NCBI GenBank assembly: GCA_039720395.1
Contig: CM077822.1
Location: 21,969,267 to 22,033,266 of the forward strand
DNA length: 64,000 nucleotides
Source: Liquidambar formosana
Lineage: Eukaryota; Streptophyta; Magnoliopsida; Saxifragales; Altingiaceae
Direction of reading: 5' to 3'
A program made the translations under genes and the position numbers. How positions within the stretch are numbered: position 1 is the stretch's first letter; every line of letters begins with the position of its first letter. Below, one piece after another: positions 22,626-35,882 of the stretch. The notes under the pieces were generated by a model that saw nothing but the letters and a program-made list of their open reading frames with translations, was not told the origin of the DNA and searched no databases.

Positions 22626-25600
22626 TTCTTGATATATGCAATGACTTTCTATTAATTTTTGTAACTCTATGTGAGGTTTTTGTTAGTTTAGTTGTTAATT
22701 AAGGGTTCTTTTGGTCCTTCAAGTGGATATTCATACAATTGTACGTGATGTTGAAGGCACATATACATTAAATAGAATGTTAAATTCAAAATAATTGTAT
22801 TTTTTGAATTTTTAAAAATTGATCCTATAACGTCAACTATAGTATGATTCCAAAATTTTCAAATAGTCTCATTCGGATGATTGAATTTGTGTTTTCAATA
22901 TTATAATATACTAAAATTGTTTAATTTTTTTTTGGACGCCCAGAAGGACCCCAATTGTATCAAAGATGCTAATTATTCATTAAAAAAATAATGCTAACAA
23001 TAAAAAATAATTCAAAGGAGCTAATGACTATCTTCTATGGCACCGTTGGTTGGACTATTTACAAGTACTGTCGTTTAGCAGAAAAAAAGGGGAACTTCTT
23101 CTTCTTCTTCTTCTCTTTTGTCTTTTCTTTTTTTGGCTTGTTGCTATAAAGTAAATGCATGCTTGTACTTCTCTACTTTCACTTTTTGCTTATTAGTCCC
23201 CCCCCCCCTCTTTTTTTTTTCCTATTTTTTGTTCTCAAACAAGCTATAAAGTAAATTATGATAATGATGATTGACTTTATTGAATTGCTTTTGACTTTTT
23301 TTTTTTTTTGTTCAAATAATAATCAGCTTATGGAGGAAACTAAGCTACATAGAGCAATAACTATGGATTCAAAGCAATGCCCAATACTAGTGGGTGAGAT
23401 GAAAGAACCCCATAAAGAAATTTTCTTTGATCCTGCTTAAAATGAAGGTTTTTTTTTTTTTTTTTTTTTTTTTGGTTTCAAATATTTTCTCTGTGCTTGA
23501 TGCTTTTGTTTTTTTTAATTTTTTGTTCCAAAAGCAAAATAAGATAAAATGCTTGCGAACGGTGCCTATGTCTTTCGTACTCCATCAGACCCATTTGAGA
23601 ATTTTTCAATTGTAGATTTGGAAGAAATTAAACAGGTCATTATTTGTTGAATGAGATTAACTCAGGGTGCATTTGGATGTTCCATGGACATTGAATTGCC
23701 ACATAATGTTTTTATGTACAATCTTTTTTCTATAAGTTCATTATCATGAATGAGGCTATTACTGAAAATGGTAGCTATCCTCACAAATGACGTTTAGAAT
23801 TTGAAGCGACAGATTTTTAAGAAATCCTGAATGGATATTATACCAAAATTTGTGGTGATAACCATGATTTTCATACTTGTTTTTAGAGAATGGAATTGTA
23901 GCTTCAAATGGCTGTGCAAAAACTAATGGACAAACCATAATGAAGTTCTTGGGCATTATGAATTTAGAGGATGGAATTGTAGCTTTAAACGCTACGTAAA
24001 AACTAATGGACAGCCCTTAATGAAGTTTTTGGGCATTATGGACCTCTACAGTTTACCAGATGAATAATAGGCTCAAGAATGTTACCTGAGTACTCGGTCT
24101 GTTTGGGTTGTGTAGTCCTAATTGGTGTTTGGGTGGTGATTTCAATGTCATTCGTATGATGAATGAGAAGTTGAATGGCTCTAGAAGAACTAGGAGTATG
24201 AGAGACTTTGATTCCTTTATTCGTGAGTGCAACCTTAGAGACCCGCCTCTTCAAAATGCTTCCTTCACTTGGTCGAACCTTCAGGAGAGAGTGGTTTGTA
24301 ACAGATTAGATAGATTTCTTTTTTTGCCTAGTTGGGAGGATTCGTTTCCTAATGTCTTGCAAGGGACTTTGCCTAAATTGACTTCGGATCACAATCTGAT
24401 TGTTTTAGAGTCCAATCCTATTTTGTGGGGGCCTACCCCTTTTAGATTTGAGAATATGCGGCTTACTCATCATTCGTTTAAAAAATTCTTTGAGAATGCT
24501 TGGTTTGGTTGTTCTGTGCAGGGGTGGGAAGGATTTAAATTCATGAAGAAGTTTCAATTTGTGAAAAATGAGATTAAAGAGTGGAACAAGAATATTTTTG
24601 GTGATTTGAGAGAGATTAAGAGGTCTATTTCGAGTCGTATCCAAGTCTTGGATGAGATTGAAAGTGAAGGCCAGCTCTCTGATGAGCTTAGATTTGAAAG
24701 ACAGAGACTTAGAAAACAATTTGAGGAGGTGATTTTCAAGGAAGAGGTTAGTTGGAGGCAGAAGGCCAAGTTTAAATGGATAAAAGAAGGTGACAACAAT
24801 ACTAAACTTTTTCATAGAGTGGCTAATGGGAGGAAGAAAAAGAATATGATAAAAAGGATTGAGCAGAGTTCGGGGGAGGTGATTGAGGAGCCGGAGGAGG
24901 TTGCTAAGGTGTTGGTGGACTTTTTCTCTCACTTGTACTCATCTCCTAGGATGGATAATTGGAGTATTGTGGGCCTTGATTGGTGTCCTATTGATGAGTC
25001 TGGTGTGATTTTGCTTGAGAAACCCTTTTTGGAAGATGAGATTAAAAAGGCTATTTTTGAGTTAAGTAGGGATAAGTCTCCTTGTCCTGATGGTTTTTCG
25101 ATGGCTATGTTTCAGGAATGTTGGGAGGTGATTAAAACGGATTTGGTTGAGGTCTTTAGGGAGTTTTTTTAGAATGGGGTCATTAATAGCTGTACTAATG
25201 CCTCTTTTATCTGTCTGATTTCTAAAAAGGATAGGTCCATTAACATTAAGGATTATAGACCTATTAGCCTTGTCACTAGCCTTTACAAGATCATTGCCAA
25301 AGTTCTGTCATTTAGACTGAGGGAGGTTCTTAGTGAGACTATTACAGAAGCCCAAGGAGCTTTTGTTAAGGGGAGACAAATTCTTGATGCTGTGCTTATT
25401 GCCAATGAGTTGGTGGAGGATTACAAAAAGAGGAAAAAGGAAGGTGTTGTCTTTAAACTTGATTTTGAAAAGGCTTATGACCATGTTGATTGGAATTTTC
25501 TTGATTATGCTCTTGAGAGAAAAGGCTTTGGTGAGAGATGGAGAGGTTGGATAAGAAGGTGCCTTAAGTCTATGAATTTTGCCGTGATGGTTAATGGTAG

Positions 25601-27689
25601 ACCTAGAGGGTGGTTTGAGGCTTCGAGAGGTTTGAGACAGGGTGATCCTTTATCCCCCTTTTTATTTACTATTGTGGTGGATACTTTAGGCAGGCTGGTG
25701 AGTAAGGCTGAGGAGATGGATGTTATTCATGGTTTTGTGGTTGGGAGGGATAGAGTTAAGATTTCTCATCTTCAATTTGTTGATGATACTATTTTTTTCC
25801 TTGAAGTTGATGAGAAGAAGATGAGGGATTTGACTATCTTGATTAGAGGTTTTGAAGTTCTCTCTGGCTTGAAGGTTAACCTGTCTAAAAGTTCTTTAGG
25901 TGGTATCAATGTAGATTCAGCTAAGCTTGAGAGATTGGCCACTAAAGTTGGTTGTTCTATTAGTGATTGGCCTATGAAATATTTAGGTATGCCTCTAGAA
26001 GGCAATCCTTTGTCTGTGAGTTTTTGGGATGGGGTGGTGGAGAAGATTGGTAAAAGATTGGATGGTTGGAAGAAGGCTTATATATCTAGAGGTGGGAGGT
26101 TAACTTTGGTTAAGTCTGTCCTTAGTAGTATTCCCACGTATTATTTGTCCCTTTTCAAGATTCCCAAGAAAGTGGCTCTGAGAATTGAGAAGATGCAAAG
26201 AGACTTTTTGTGGCAAGGTAGTGGGGAAGGCAAAAAAGATCATTGGGTTAAGTGGGATGTGTTGACTAGATCCAAGGATAAAGGGGGGCTTGATTTAGGT
26301 AATATTAGTCTTAGGAATGTGGCTCTTATTGGTAAATGGTTGTGGAGGTTTCCCATCGAACAGGGTTCTCTTTGGCATTCCATTATCAAAAGCAAGTATA
26401 GTATTCAAAATAGTGGGTGGGATTCAAACTTGGTTGAAAGGGAAAGTTTTCGTTGTCCTTGGAAATTTATCTCTCAAGGTCTTCCTTGTTTTTTGAACCA
26501 TATCAAACTTCTTGTTCGCAATGGCGCTTGTATTCGGTTTTGGGAGGATGTGTGGGTGGGAGAGAGACCTTTGAATGCTTTATTTCCTCGATTATATTGC
26601 CTCTCCTGTGCTAAAAATGGGGTCATTGCTGATATGGTCTCTTTGGATTCTAGTTCTTTGAATTGGAATTTTTTCTTTTCTCGTAATCTTAATGATAGAG
26701 AATCTGAGGAGAAGGTGGCTCTTTTGGCCTCTATCCAAAATATTTTGTTTGCTCCTTCGAATCCTGATAGGAGACTTTGGATTAGCCACCCTTCTCAATC
26801 CTTTTCTTCCAAATCTTTTTTTGATGCTTTGAGAGAGGATTCCTCGGTTCCTATTTTTACTCCAGCAAGAAGGATTTGGAAAGCTATTGTTCCTTTGAAG
26901 GTTAAGATTTTGGCTTGGTCAGCTGCTCATCAAAGGACTAATACCTATGATTGGGTGCAAAGGAAAAGACCTTTCTTGTGCCTTTCTCCTAAGTGGTGTG
27001 TTCTGTGTAAGAAGAAGGGTGAATCTGTGGATCATTTATTTTTCCACTGTGAGATCTCCTTTGTCTTATGGCAGCAGCTCTTTGCCATGGCTGATTTGAG
27101 ATGGGTTAGACCTGAGCACCTTTATAGTATGTTCGAGTTGGATTTTAGAGGTTTTGGGCACTGCAATAGAGCGAAAGTTCTGTGGAGTAGTGCTATTTTA
27201 GCCATTTTATGGGTGATATGGATTGAGCGGAATGCTAGAATTTTTAGGGATGTTTATGAGGACTTGGATAGTATTTGGGATAAAGTTTGCTTTCTTGCTT
27301 CCTTATGGGCTTTAGTGGACAAATCCTTTGAGGGTATCCCATTGTTTCTTATTGTTAGTAATTGGAAAGAGATTTGTACTTCAAAGCCTGTTAAGAGTAG
27401 AGCTAGTGGGAATTCTTTTTTACCCTCCTTGAGGTGTTTTGGAGTTGATTTTGGTTTGCCTCTCGTCTTGTTGGAGAGGGTTGCTTGTGCTCCTTAGCAT
27501 GTTTTTTGGTAGTGTTTAGCCTTTTTGCTGTGTTTGGCTTTTTGGTTGGACTCCTTGTCCAATTTGTATTTCTTTCTTTGATCAATACAATTTGTTATTT
27601 ATCAAAAAAAAAAAAGAATGTTACCTGAGTACTTGTACAGTAATATTTATTGAGATTTTATGGCTACCGTGTAGTTATTGTTGGTTAAT

Positions 27690-27730
<41 letters not shown>

Positions 27731-30700
27731 TTTCTGGTTTTTAATATTTTAAATTACTCTGGTGAATACTTCTTTGATGATGATTTTCTTTTTTTTCTTT
27801 TGCTTTGCAGGGATCTGCTTTACAAGCCAGTTGTATTAGGTAAGAAGGCACTATGAGGACTGCACATTGAAATATCTACAAGGACTGCATATTGAAATAC
27901 AGATATTCCTCTATAACCCTTTTTCATCTGTTTGCAGCCTGCGGCCATATTTCATGCTTCTGGTGTGTCTTCAAAGCTATGGATGTTTGGCAGGAATCCC
28001 ACTGTCCAGTTTGTCGGCACCCATATAACCATTTTCCTAGTATATGTCAATTGCTGCATTTTGTGCTTCTGAAGTCATACCCTGCAGCCTATAAAAGAAG
28101 GGAAAGACAAGTGAAAGGTGCATTGGTTTGAATGTTTTAAGAGATTTCATAACTCAATATCATTTTCTATAGTAGATCATTTTCATAAATAAATTGTAGA
28201 TGGCATTGTTTCTTCTTGAAAGAAGTTACCTATGCCTTTAAAATGAATACTAACCTCCACATTTCATTTTCTGAAAGGTAACTTATAACTTTTCGGTAGA
28301 CGGGGTTACTGCAAGAATAGCAATCATCATATATTCATATGGAGTGATTCTTTCCTTTTTGTAAATCTAGATATGATGTGCCATGATGAGTAAGACTGTT
28401 CAAATTTGCTTTAAAATGGTGGGAATTTGCATTTGTTGCTTGCAAAAAAAACTACAAATCAGCTCTTGAGAAACCAGAGTTTTTTTCTATATCTTTTTTA
28501 CTATCACGAGGCTTGACTATTTGTACATTGGTTGTCTCCTAACGTAAGCCTCTTGCTTTCACAATGCCTGGAACCTGCTATTTGAATGATAGAGAGTTGC
28601 AACACTAAGTATGACACAGACGGGTTGAAGTGTCCATTTATCAAATAATGTCAACTGCTGAAGATGCATTGTGTGATGCACACGGAAACCCCTCAATAGC
28701 AAGCAATTAGAACTCCTAAGTCATGTATTACTTCATGAGTGATGGAATTAGAAATGGGTAGTGCAATAGGTAATTGGGGATCAACAAGGACTCTCAATAA
28801 ACTTAACCATAGATGAACAAAACGTTTACAAGATGCTAGTGAATGTGTATATGCTCAGTAAATCCATTTTTGATTTTCCATTGGAGTTGTATGTATATAC
28901 TTACCTGCCCAAGTTAACTATTATCTGGAGGGAAATCTTACTTTCTTTGAAGCTGCAGTCAGCTTATTTATTTCTTTAGATTTCTGCTTGAATTGTCTGT
29001 AAGTTTGGAGCATGAGAGTTCACATGGGCACATGGTAGACCCTGGTTATTTGATGTTGTATTTGTTCTTTTTGTGGATGAAGGGCATCAAGGTAGGCCCT
29101 GCTGGAGAATAAGTCTTCTTTAGAGTACTTACGAGTTTAAATATCTACACAAAATTGAGCATTGGAAAACATTTTGCATTTTTATGTGTATACTTTTCCT
29201 TTTTGGATTTTTGAAGATCATCTTTGCTTTGCAACATGACTCCTTTGTTTTAACTTTCAAGGAAGCCAACCGTTTGATTTTTTCTTTCTAGTTTTGTGGT
29301 GGACCACTATGTGTACAATTGACATTACAAGACTAAGATTATTAATTATGTATCCTATGACTGCAACCACCATATGTTGAAGCTTGTATCAGTTAACTTG
29401 TAAAATTCCTATTACTCATTGCATTTGATTTAGTATTTACTCATTTCATGGAATATGTTCTGTTTGATTGTTTCAGAAGAAGAAACAGAAGCTGGCTGCT
29501 TCTCACCCCAGTTTGACAATCATTTATATGGATTACATACTAGTAAAGAGTTGAATATCCCAGGAAATTTTTTACATTCTACCACCAGCCCAGAGACCAA
29601 GTTGTATCCAAAAACTAGTTCCACTGGGGAACAGGATCCTTCCCCACTCCTGGATTCATCAGAAATCACTGTACCTGATCCCATAATTCCTCCTGCAACA
29701 TTTCCAGGGAGCGTTGAAGCCGATGGAAATTTAACCATGAAAGAAAATAGTTTGCTTGGAAAGGATCTTCGACCGGGGACTTGCAAGCAGGTTTCCGTTG
29801 CTGATTTACTGTGTGTTGCATGCAAGAACCTGCTCTTTAGACCTGTAGTTCTTAATTGTGGTCATGGTAAACTTTAATACTTTAGATTGCAAAGTAGAAG
29901 GACAAAAAAAAAAAGTTATCAAGAAGTCCTCATTCTGATGTCTTCTTTCTGCAGTATATTGTGAATCTTGTATCATCAACCTATTGCATGGAATCCCCAG
30001 ATGCCAAGTTTGTCAAAGTATGCATCCATATGGGTTGCCAAAAGTTTGTTTAGTTCTAGAGCATTTGTTGGAGGAGCAGTTTTCTGAAATATATGCACAG
30101 AGAAGAGAGGCTCTACTCAAACAAGATAGTTGTGAGTATGGCAGTCTATGAGTCTATCAACTTGTACGTTTCAATCATTTTAATATATTAGTGAGAGTAC
30201 GATGATTCGAATTTGGACCATTAGTCATGTCTGAGTGTTAAATACGTTCTAACAGGACTATTGTGAATACATTAAGTTTCACTTCCAAGTTTGAACATTT
30301 TAACGAACTTCAACATATGATTTATATGGTTAGCACTTAGCATGGAATCATTCATTATTATTTTTTATTATTATTTTTTTCATTATCATAATTCGAAGTG
30401 CATTGTCACTTTGGTGATAATAGAAATTAAAACAATTTTGTATATATAGTCAGTCCTTCAAAACTCATGTCCAAACATATCCATTATCCTTTTGTTAAAC
30501 TTGAGGATTGCATCTCACTTAGAATCAGAGCATGATGACCTTATGTGCTACCAATATATTTCTTCATGGATAAGGGCTTAAATTATTATCTCTAATAATT
30601 TACTTGCGTCAAAGGCCTTCCTATGCTCTTAATCTTAATGCTATTATAACTAGTGTGAGAGTTAATATAGAGTTTTCGGAACCTGATTTGACTGTTGGAA

Positions 30701-32997
30701 AACTTATGCTGCCTATGATTTGTCTAAGGTTTTAAAGTCTTTGTTGGAGAGCCTTTATGTTTGTAGGAAACCTCCTCAATTTGGGTTAGAATATGAGTTT
30801 TATGTAAGAGAAGGACAATTCTATAAGTTCAATAAGTGGAGTATTAATGATAAACCTGAGATTCTTAAATCTATATAGCCATAGCACATCATTTATTTTA
30901 GGGGTTCATTGGCCAATGACATTGGACTTGGTCTGGTTTCTATTAAATTTGTATCTGAGACAAAGCTTCCTAAGTAGAACAGTTGAACTCAACCCTTACA
31001 TATTCAGTTTAGGAAACACAAACCCAAATCTACCCTGTTTACAAACATATATTTTAATTTTCAAGCTAAACTTGAAAATGTTTTTTTTTTTTTTTTTTTT
31101 AAATAATAATAATTAATAGGTAGTGGAGGTTGAATCTGATTTGGAAATCAGGGAGTATTGCCTGAAATTTCACCCATTTATGACCGGTCAGGTTTTGGTC
31201 CACCAAATTGGTCCAAGAACCTGAGCCCGAACTGTTTTTCTCGGGCTGGTTGCCGGGCCCAGATCATAAATTGCTAGCTGCAGTTACAAAAACGGCTCAC
31301 CTCTATGAAACTTCAACTATGAGCATAGGCTTCTTTTTCTTCCTTGGAAATTGTACCCTGTGTTCAAAGCATCACCCTTCAAAAATTAGTTTCAAATATC
31401 CAACAATTGAAGTAGGATCTCATTAATTACATGGATTTAAAATTTTTCTATAATCACAAAGAAATATGAGGACTCTTCTCTAAGTACAAAAAGTTGGAGA
31501 GACAGCAGAATCAATGTCATGGAGATATTATTATTATTATTACATTGCAGATTTATTCATGTGATTTTGGTGATGCGCTCTGACTTTTGCTCATCATTTT
31601 GTGATCATTATTATAATGTAGTGTTGCTGCATACAATTTGGACTTGTTGCTGCCATTTATATAGAAAATTAAAAATAAAATAAAAATTGCCACTTGATTT
31701 CAGGCTCAACAGTAGCTCAGCAAAATGCTGCCTGCTCATCATCAATGCCTAAAAATGATTTCCCTTCATTGTGGTCTCCCCATGGGCCTAAGCTTCATAT
31801 TGGAGTTGGTTGTGATTCTTGTGGGGTAATGTCACTATTTCTTCTTCTTATTCTTCTTCTTTGTAATTATTTTTTATTTTAATTTTTTTTGCGCTTTCTA
31901 CCCATTGTCTATTCTATGCAAGTGCCACAATCAGTTCTGTTTCTACCCATTGTCCATTCTTTATAGCCAGTAAACAATTTTTTCAGCTATCATTCTAGGA
32001 TTTTTGATACTCAAGTATCACATATTTGATATTGTTGTTATGGCAAGAGTTCAGAATTTCTTACAGGCTACAAGCTGGAAAATATGATTGTTATCTCAAC
32101 CTCTGGTTCCTTGGATTGAAGGTGTTTTAAAAATTGTTGTATCTTGGTTTTGTTTTATTTTATTACCTTGTATTACACATCCGTAAGCTGGGTGAAAATT
32201 TAGAATTTCAATAAATAAATAAACTCATTATGGATGGGGTTTGATATTTCTTTACATTGGAAATTTAGTTTCACATAATAGGTCTCTTAGAAGTGATACT
32301 GTTTCCCTAGTTCAGGAAAAGGTTTTCTATATTTGACAAAGATGAAATGCTTGCTTTGATTGGTCGAGCAATTTTTTTGTCTGCAGTAACATGGAATTTT
32401 ATTTGAGGGGTTTTGAAATTAGTTATAGTATGTTAAATTTTGGGGGACAAACAAGTGGGGAGGGGAGTAGTTATGTAAAGCAAGGCAAGCCCAGAGAAAA
32501 GGTGTTTCAAACTGAAATGCCTTTCAAGTTTCTAAAAAACCCTTTGCTGGAATATGAAGTTGAATAAGAGATCTGGAGGAATGTTTTTTTTTTTAAATTA
32601 TTATTTTTATTTTTTGGTGCCTGTGGCCTTTAGTGTGAGTACTGGATAGTATAATGCCTTGCGAACACAACACTATATAGGTTTCGTCATTATCTTGCTT
32701 GAGAATTGATACAAATCTTCTGAGCTCTTGATGCAGATGTCTCCAATAACTGGGGAAAGATACAAATGCAAAGACTGCATTGAGAAAATAGGCTTTGACC
32801 TCTGTGAAGTGTGCTATAATTCTGCCTCCAAGCTTCCAGGCCGATTTAATCAGCAGCATACAGCAGAACACAAGTTTGAGATTGTACAGCCAGACTTGGG
32901 CAACATAATATTGAGGTTAGAGATGGAAGATCCTGAAGAAGATGGCTCTGATGCTTCACAGGATCAGGGAGATATTTCTCCTGCTGCCACCTTGTGA
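22421..32997 (+). CDS. PRT1: E3 ubiquitin ligase PRT1 (two RINGs plus ZZ finger), N-degron pathway
   Basis: N-recognin that ubiquitinates proteins with bulky aromatic N-terminal residues (known for Arabidopsis PRT1). Exons: 22421-22497, 27811-27839, 27938-28117, 29477-29866, 29955-30131, 31704-31825, 32737-32997. All junctions are GT-AG and the phases join. The product is 411 aa, against about 410 aa for Arabidopsis PRT1. RING1 spans residues about 22-66 (CCVC, CGHISCFWC, CPVC), RING2 about 208-246 (CVAC, CGHVYC, CQVC) and the ZZ finger from about 321 (CDSCG, CKDC, CEVC, GRFNQQHTAEHKFE). The tail is acidic. The start ATG at 22421 is chosen because it opens exon 1 just before the RING and matches family length. 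Intron 1 (5.3 kb) carries a LINE insertion. A partial copy of this gene lies at 61331 onward. Confidence 0.93.
22587..22625. repeat. (TG)n(TA)n compound microsatellite
   Basis: TG run followed by TA run at the start of PRT1 intron 1. Confidence 0.9.
22702..22952. mobile_element. Possible Tourist-like MITE remnant
   Basis: The ends GGGTTCTTTTGGTCCTTC and GACGCCCAGAAGGACCCC are rough inverted repeats. The middle (CAACTATAGTATGATTCC, TTTGTGTTTTCAATATT) recalls the MITE at 52348-52654. No clear target duplication. Confidence 0.38.
23882..24040. repeat. Tandem duplication, ~80-bp unit
   Basis: Two direct copies (23882-23961 and 23963-24040), each running from TTTAGAG through ATGGAATTGTAGCTT to GGGCATTATG, immediately left of the LINE insertion in PRT1 intron 1. 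Confidence 0.85.
24075..27633 (+). mobile_element. L1-type LINE, 5'-truncated, with 20-bp target duplication
   Basis: The perfect repeat AAGAATGTTACCTGAGTACT occurs at 24075-24094 and 27614-27633. It flanks a 3.5-kb insert ending in an A-tract (27604-27615), the signature of target-primed reverse transcription. The insert lies in PRT1 intron 1 in sense orientation. ORF1 and the N-terminal part of the endonuclease are missing. Confidence 0.93.
24096..27497 (+). pseudogene. LINE ORF2: endonuclease C-part, reverse transcriptase, zf-RVT
   Basis: One reading frame runs for 3.4 kb with a single TAG at 25170-25172, just before a [12 protein letters not shown] stretch. Order: APE-endonuclease end (GGDFNV, later LTSDHNLIVLES); reverse transcriptase (DYRPISLVTSLYKIIAK, EAQGAFVKGRQILDAVL, GLRQGDPLSPFLF, catalytic LQFVDDTIFF near 25775); then zf-RVT (CVLCKKKGESVDHLFFHCE near 27000) with the usual [14 protein letters not shown] tail. 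The comparable position in the LINE at 12640-16180 reads FENG, so the stop is a GAG-to-TAG type change. Lacking its 5' part, it cannot be a full autonomous element. Confidence 0.92.
27691..27722. repeat. (TA)n microsatellite
   Basis: TA run followed by T-rich tract close to the acceptor of PRT1 exon 2. Confidence 0.9.
30590..30830 (+). other. Unidentified coding-like relic in PRT1 intron 5
   Basis: Near-open sequence translating to ALNLNAIITSVRVNIEF...SLLESLYVCRKPPQFG with one break. It is preserved in the duplicated copy (63582-63806), where it is open for 74 codons. I recognise no family. It lies inside an intron, so it may be a transposon scrap. Confidence 0.3.
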
Positions 32998-34843
32998 GGT
33001 AATGTTCTACTTTCAAAAGATGGTTTGGCTTTCCTGCATTTAACCCAAAAAAAAAAGCAAAAAGAAAAAGGCTTCATATGTACTTTAGAAGATCAAGGAG
33101 GTACAGACCCACCAATCTAAAACCATGTACAAATTCATGTCAGGGATGGAAATGCTTTTAGAACTCCATTCAAATATTTGAGATATCCGAAAGCCTAACA
33201 ATTAGCTCTAGCATTTTGCTATAGTTGTCAACATTCCTTTTTCACTTCAATCACATTCCCAATTTGCTATTGATGTTTGGCTACTTGCAACTCCTGTATA
33301 ACTTTTTGAGCTTCATCAACTCTATGTTTTTATTCTTGATGATGTTATGTAGCTCATTCAGTTCATTGTCAAAATAGTGTGCATTATGCATAAAAGGCAT
33401 TTAAGTGAATATTCCTCTGCTCAAAGGTTTTCAGTGAATAAGTATTTTCCTTTTCATTCCTTTTTTTTTTTTTTTTTTTTTTTTGGTTGTTATAAACTGC
33501 CTCTCAAATAAAAGAATTTAGTATAGTTGGATGCGGAGGGCTGCTACTTAATAAGGAGATCTCATTGGATCATTGTCTTCTTTTTCTTTTTTCTATTTTT
33601 TTTGAAAGAACCAACATTTTTTTTTCCTACCTCTTTTGGTTAGCACAATAGACCATCTAGGTCAAAAATTGATATTGTATGATGTATTATGGGGTGTAAT
33701 GTGCTAATTCTCTTCTTTTGAATCATTTCTAAGTCATTAGTAATCCTCGATTAAGTATACGAGAGGGGTCCATGAAAAGAAATGTCCTTCGAACAAAAAA
33801 ATTTTCCTTTTCAGTGAGGTAGGTTATATTGAATGAAAATTAAGAGTCATGATTGGATGATCATTAGAAATAGGTAGAGAGAATCAATGAGTTAATCGTC
33901 TCATGTTGTCGCCGGTAAAATCTCATCTCTGATAAATTTGCAATAAACATTAATAAAATGCTTCTACAATGATCTTGTTTCTGCTGAATCTTGTTCTTCC
34001 CAACAGAGTTTTCTCCTAAGAAGCTACTGTACCAATTTTACTCTTCCTCTATTTTGTATTATTGTATGTTGGATGCACCATCAGCCACCTAAACAATGTG
34101 TTAATCGTAAATGTGGTTGGATTTGCCTAGAAGTCACCTTTATTTCCTGAGCTACTCTTTTTTTTTTTCTTTTTCTTTTTTGCATTTTTTTTTCTTGCTC
34201 ATTGTACAATTCCTTCAGGGACAATTCTAATCCTAAACTGACTCTCGCCTGACCCCGAATAAAAAAATAAAAAAAATGAAGTGGCATTGATTCTCTCTGG
34301 CTTTGTATGTAGGGCCCCTATTCTTGTTGGGTCAAAGAATTCCACTCTGAAGAATTAAAAAAAAAAACAAAAACAAAAACAAAAGAAAGAAACAAACAAA
34401 CTTTTTCCTTTATTACCTTAGTAATTTTTTTTTTCTTTTTTTCTGGGTGCAGTTTGATATCAGGGGAAAACTAATCTAGGAAAGGATCCTAAACCACCCT
34501 CTCTTTTTTTTTTTCTCTTATATCTTTCTTTTGATAGATTCAAATATTATTTACATCCTCAATGAATCTTCTAGGAAATTTTTCCTAGTTGATTAGTCGT
34601 TACTCATGGCTATTATGGAGCAACATGGGTTCAATTCCACTTGATGAGGAGGAAAAACTGCATTATTTTTAGTTAGTGAAGGGCATTTTATTTCATTTTT
34701 TTCAGAACCAAATGCCCAAACGTGGTAACATTGATAGTAGGTGACATATTGCTTTTTGTGGGTCAATTTTCTTTTGGGGAAATTGGCGAATAGTCCATTT
34801 TTTGTTACAATATTGGCAATTAATCATATATGAGTTTTTCTAA
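32998..34843. other. PRT1 3' flank and intergenic sequence
   Basis: AT-rich, with a T-run at about 33461-33484 and several shorter poly(T)/(A) tracts. No gene or clear element is recognised. Confidence 0.6.
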
Positions 34844-35879
34844 GGCCCTGTTTGGGAAAACTGTAACTTTTGCTTTTAGGAAAAAGCAGAAGAGAATCAG
34901 AAGTTACGAGTAGCAGATATAATCAGTCTCTGTTTGAAAACTGTATTCAAAAGTGCTGGTAGAACTTAAAGTGATTTTTTGTCTATTTGGGATGAATATT
35001 TGTTGTTGTTGTTGTTGTTATAATGTTAAATTGACTGAACTGTCCCTTATAATAAATGATTTTTTTTTTTTTTTTGGCTCTATTTGGTATTAGTAGTGAT
35101 TTTATTTTTATTTTTTTTTAATATTAATGATTGGAGGTATCTTAGGCCGTACTTTTATCGAATTTCAACTTAGACTATTCCACTAATAGCCTAGATAAGG
35201 TGTCCCATAACCACCACACAAACAACAAGAGCGATGTGACGTTAAAACGATAACCTTTGGAAAATACACACAAGACTTGACCTCTCGACCAACACCATAA
35301 AGGTGTATTATTAGGGATTTTGCTTACATTTAAAAATATATATATATATATATATATATTTTAATATTTTTTCCTTGCTTAAAACAAAGAAAAAAAAGAG
35401 AGCATGAATTGATATTTAAAATAAAAAAAAAATTATTACAAATCCAAATTTTATGGAATCAATTCTTGAAAAAATACCAACAAGTATAAATCAATGAATG
35501 TATGAAAGGAAAAAAAAAAAAAAGATTTGAAGTTTAAATTAGGATCCTATGGGTCCAAGTTGGTTGAAGTTACCACGACATTGATGTCGACAGGAGAGAG
35601 AAGCACAGCTGTACAAGAGGAGAGGACTTGGGTCTAAGGTGGAAAAAATTGTTTCCATACTCAAGCATTTAGAGTAGTTTTAGAAATATGAAAATTTATC
35701 AAAATCCTCTACAAAAGTTGACACTAGCTTCTGATTAAAAGCTGAGGGTAGTTTGCTTATTATAAAATCATTTTTTGAGCTTAGAAGTGATTATGATTTA
35801 TACTACCAAATAAAACCAAAAGTGATTTTAAGCTTCAAAAGTGATTTTAGACCATCTAAAAGCTTAGCCAAACAAGGCC
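34844..35879. mobile_element. PIF/Harbinger-like non-autonomous element
   Basis: Ends GGCCCTGTTTGG and (inverted) GGCCTTGTTTGG, flanked by TAA on both sides (34841-34843 and 35880-35882). A three-base TWA duplication with GGCC..GTTTGG termini is the Tourist/PIF pattern. The 1.0-kb interior includes a (TA)n tract near 35336-35359 and no transposase. Confidence 0.68.
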
Positions 35880-35882
35880 TAA

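Noticed and set aside
31208..31426. 72-codon frame in PRT1 intron 5
   Set aside because: Low-complexity Phe run and no family likeness; it lies between well-supported exons with intact splice sites.
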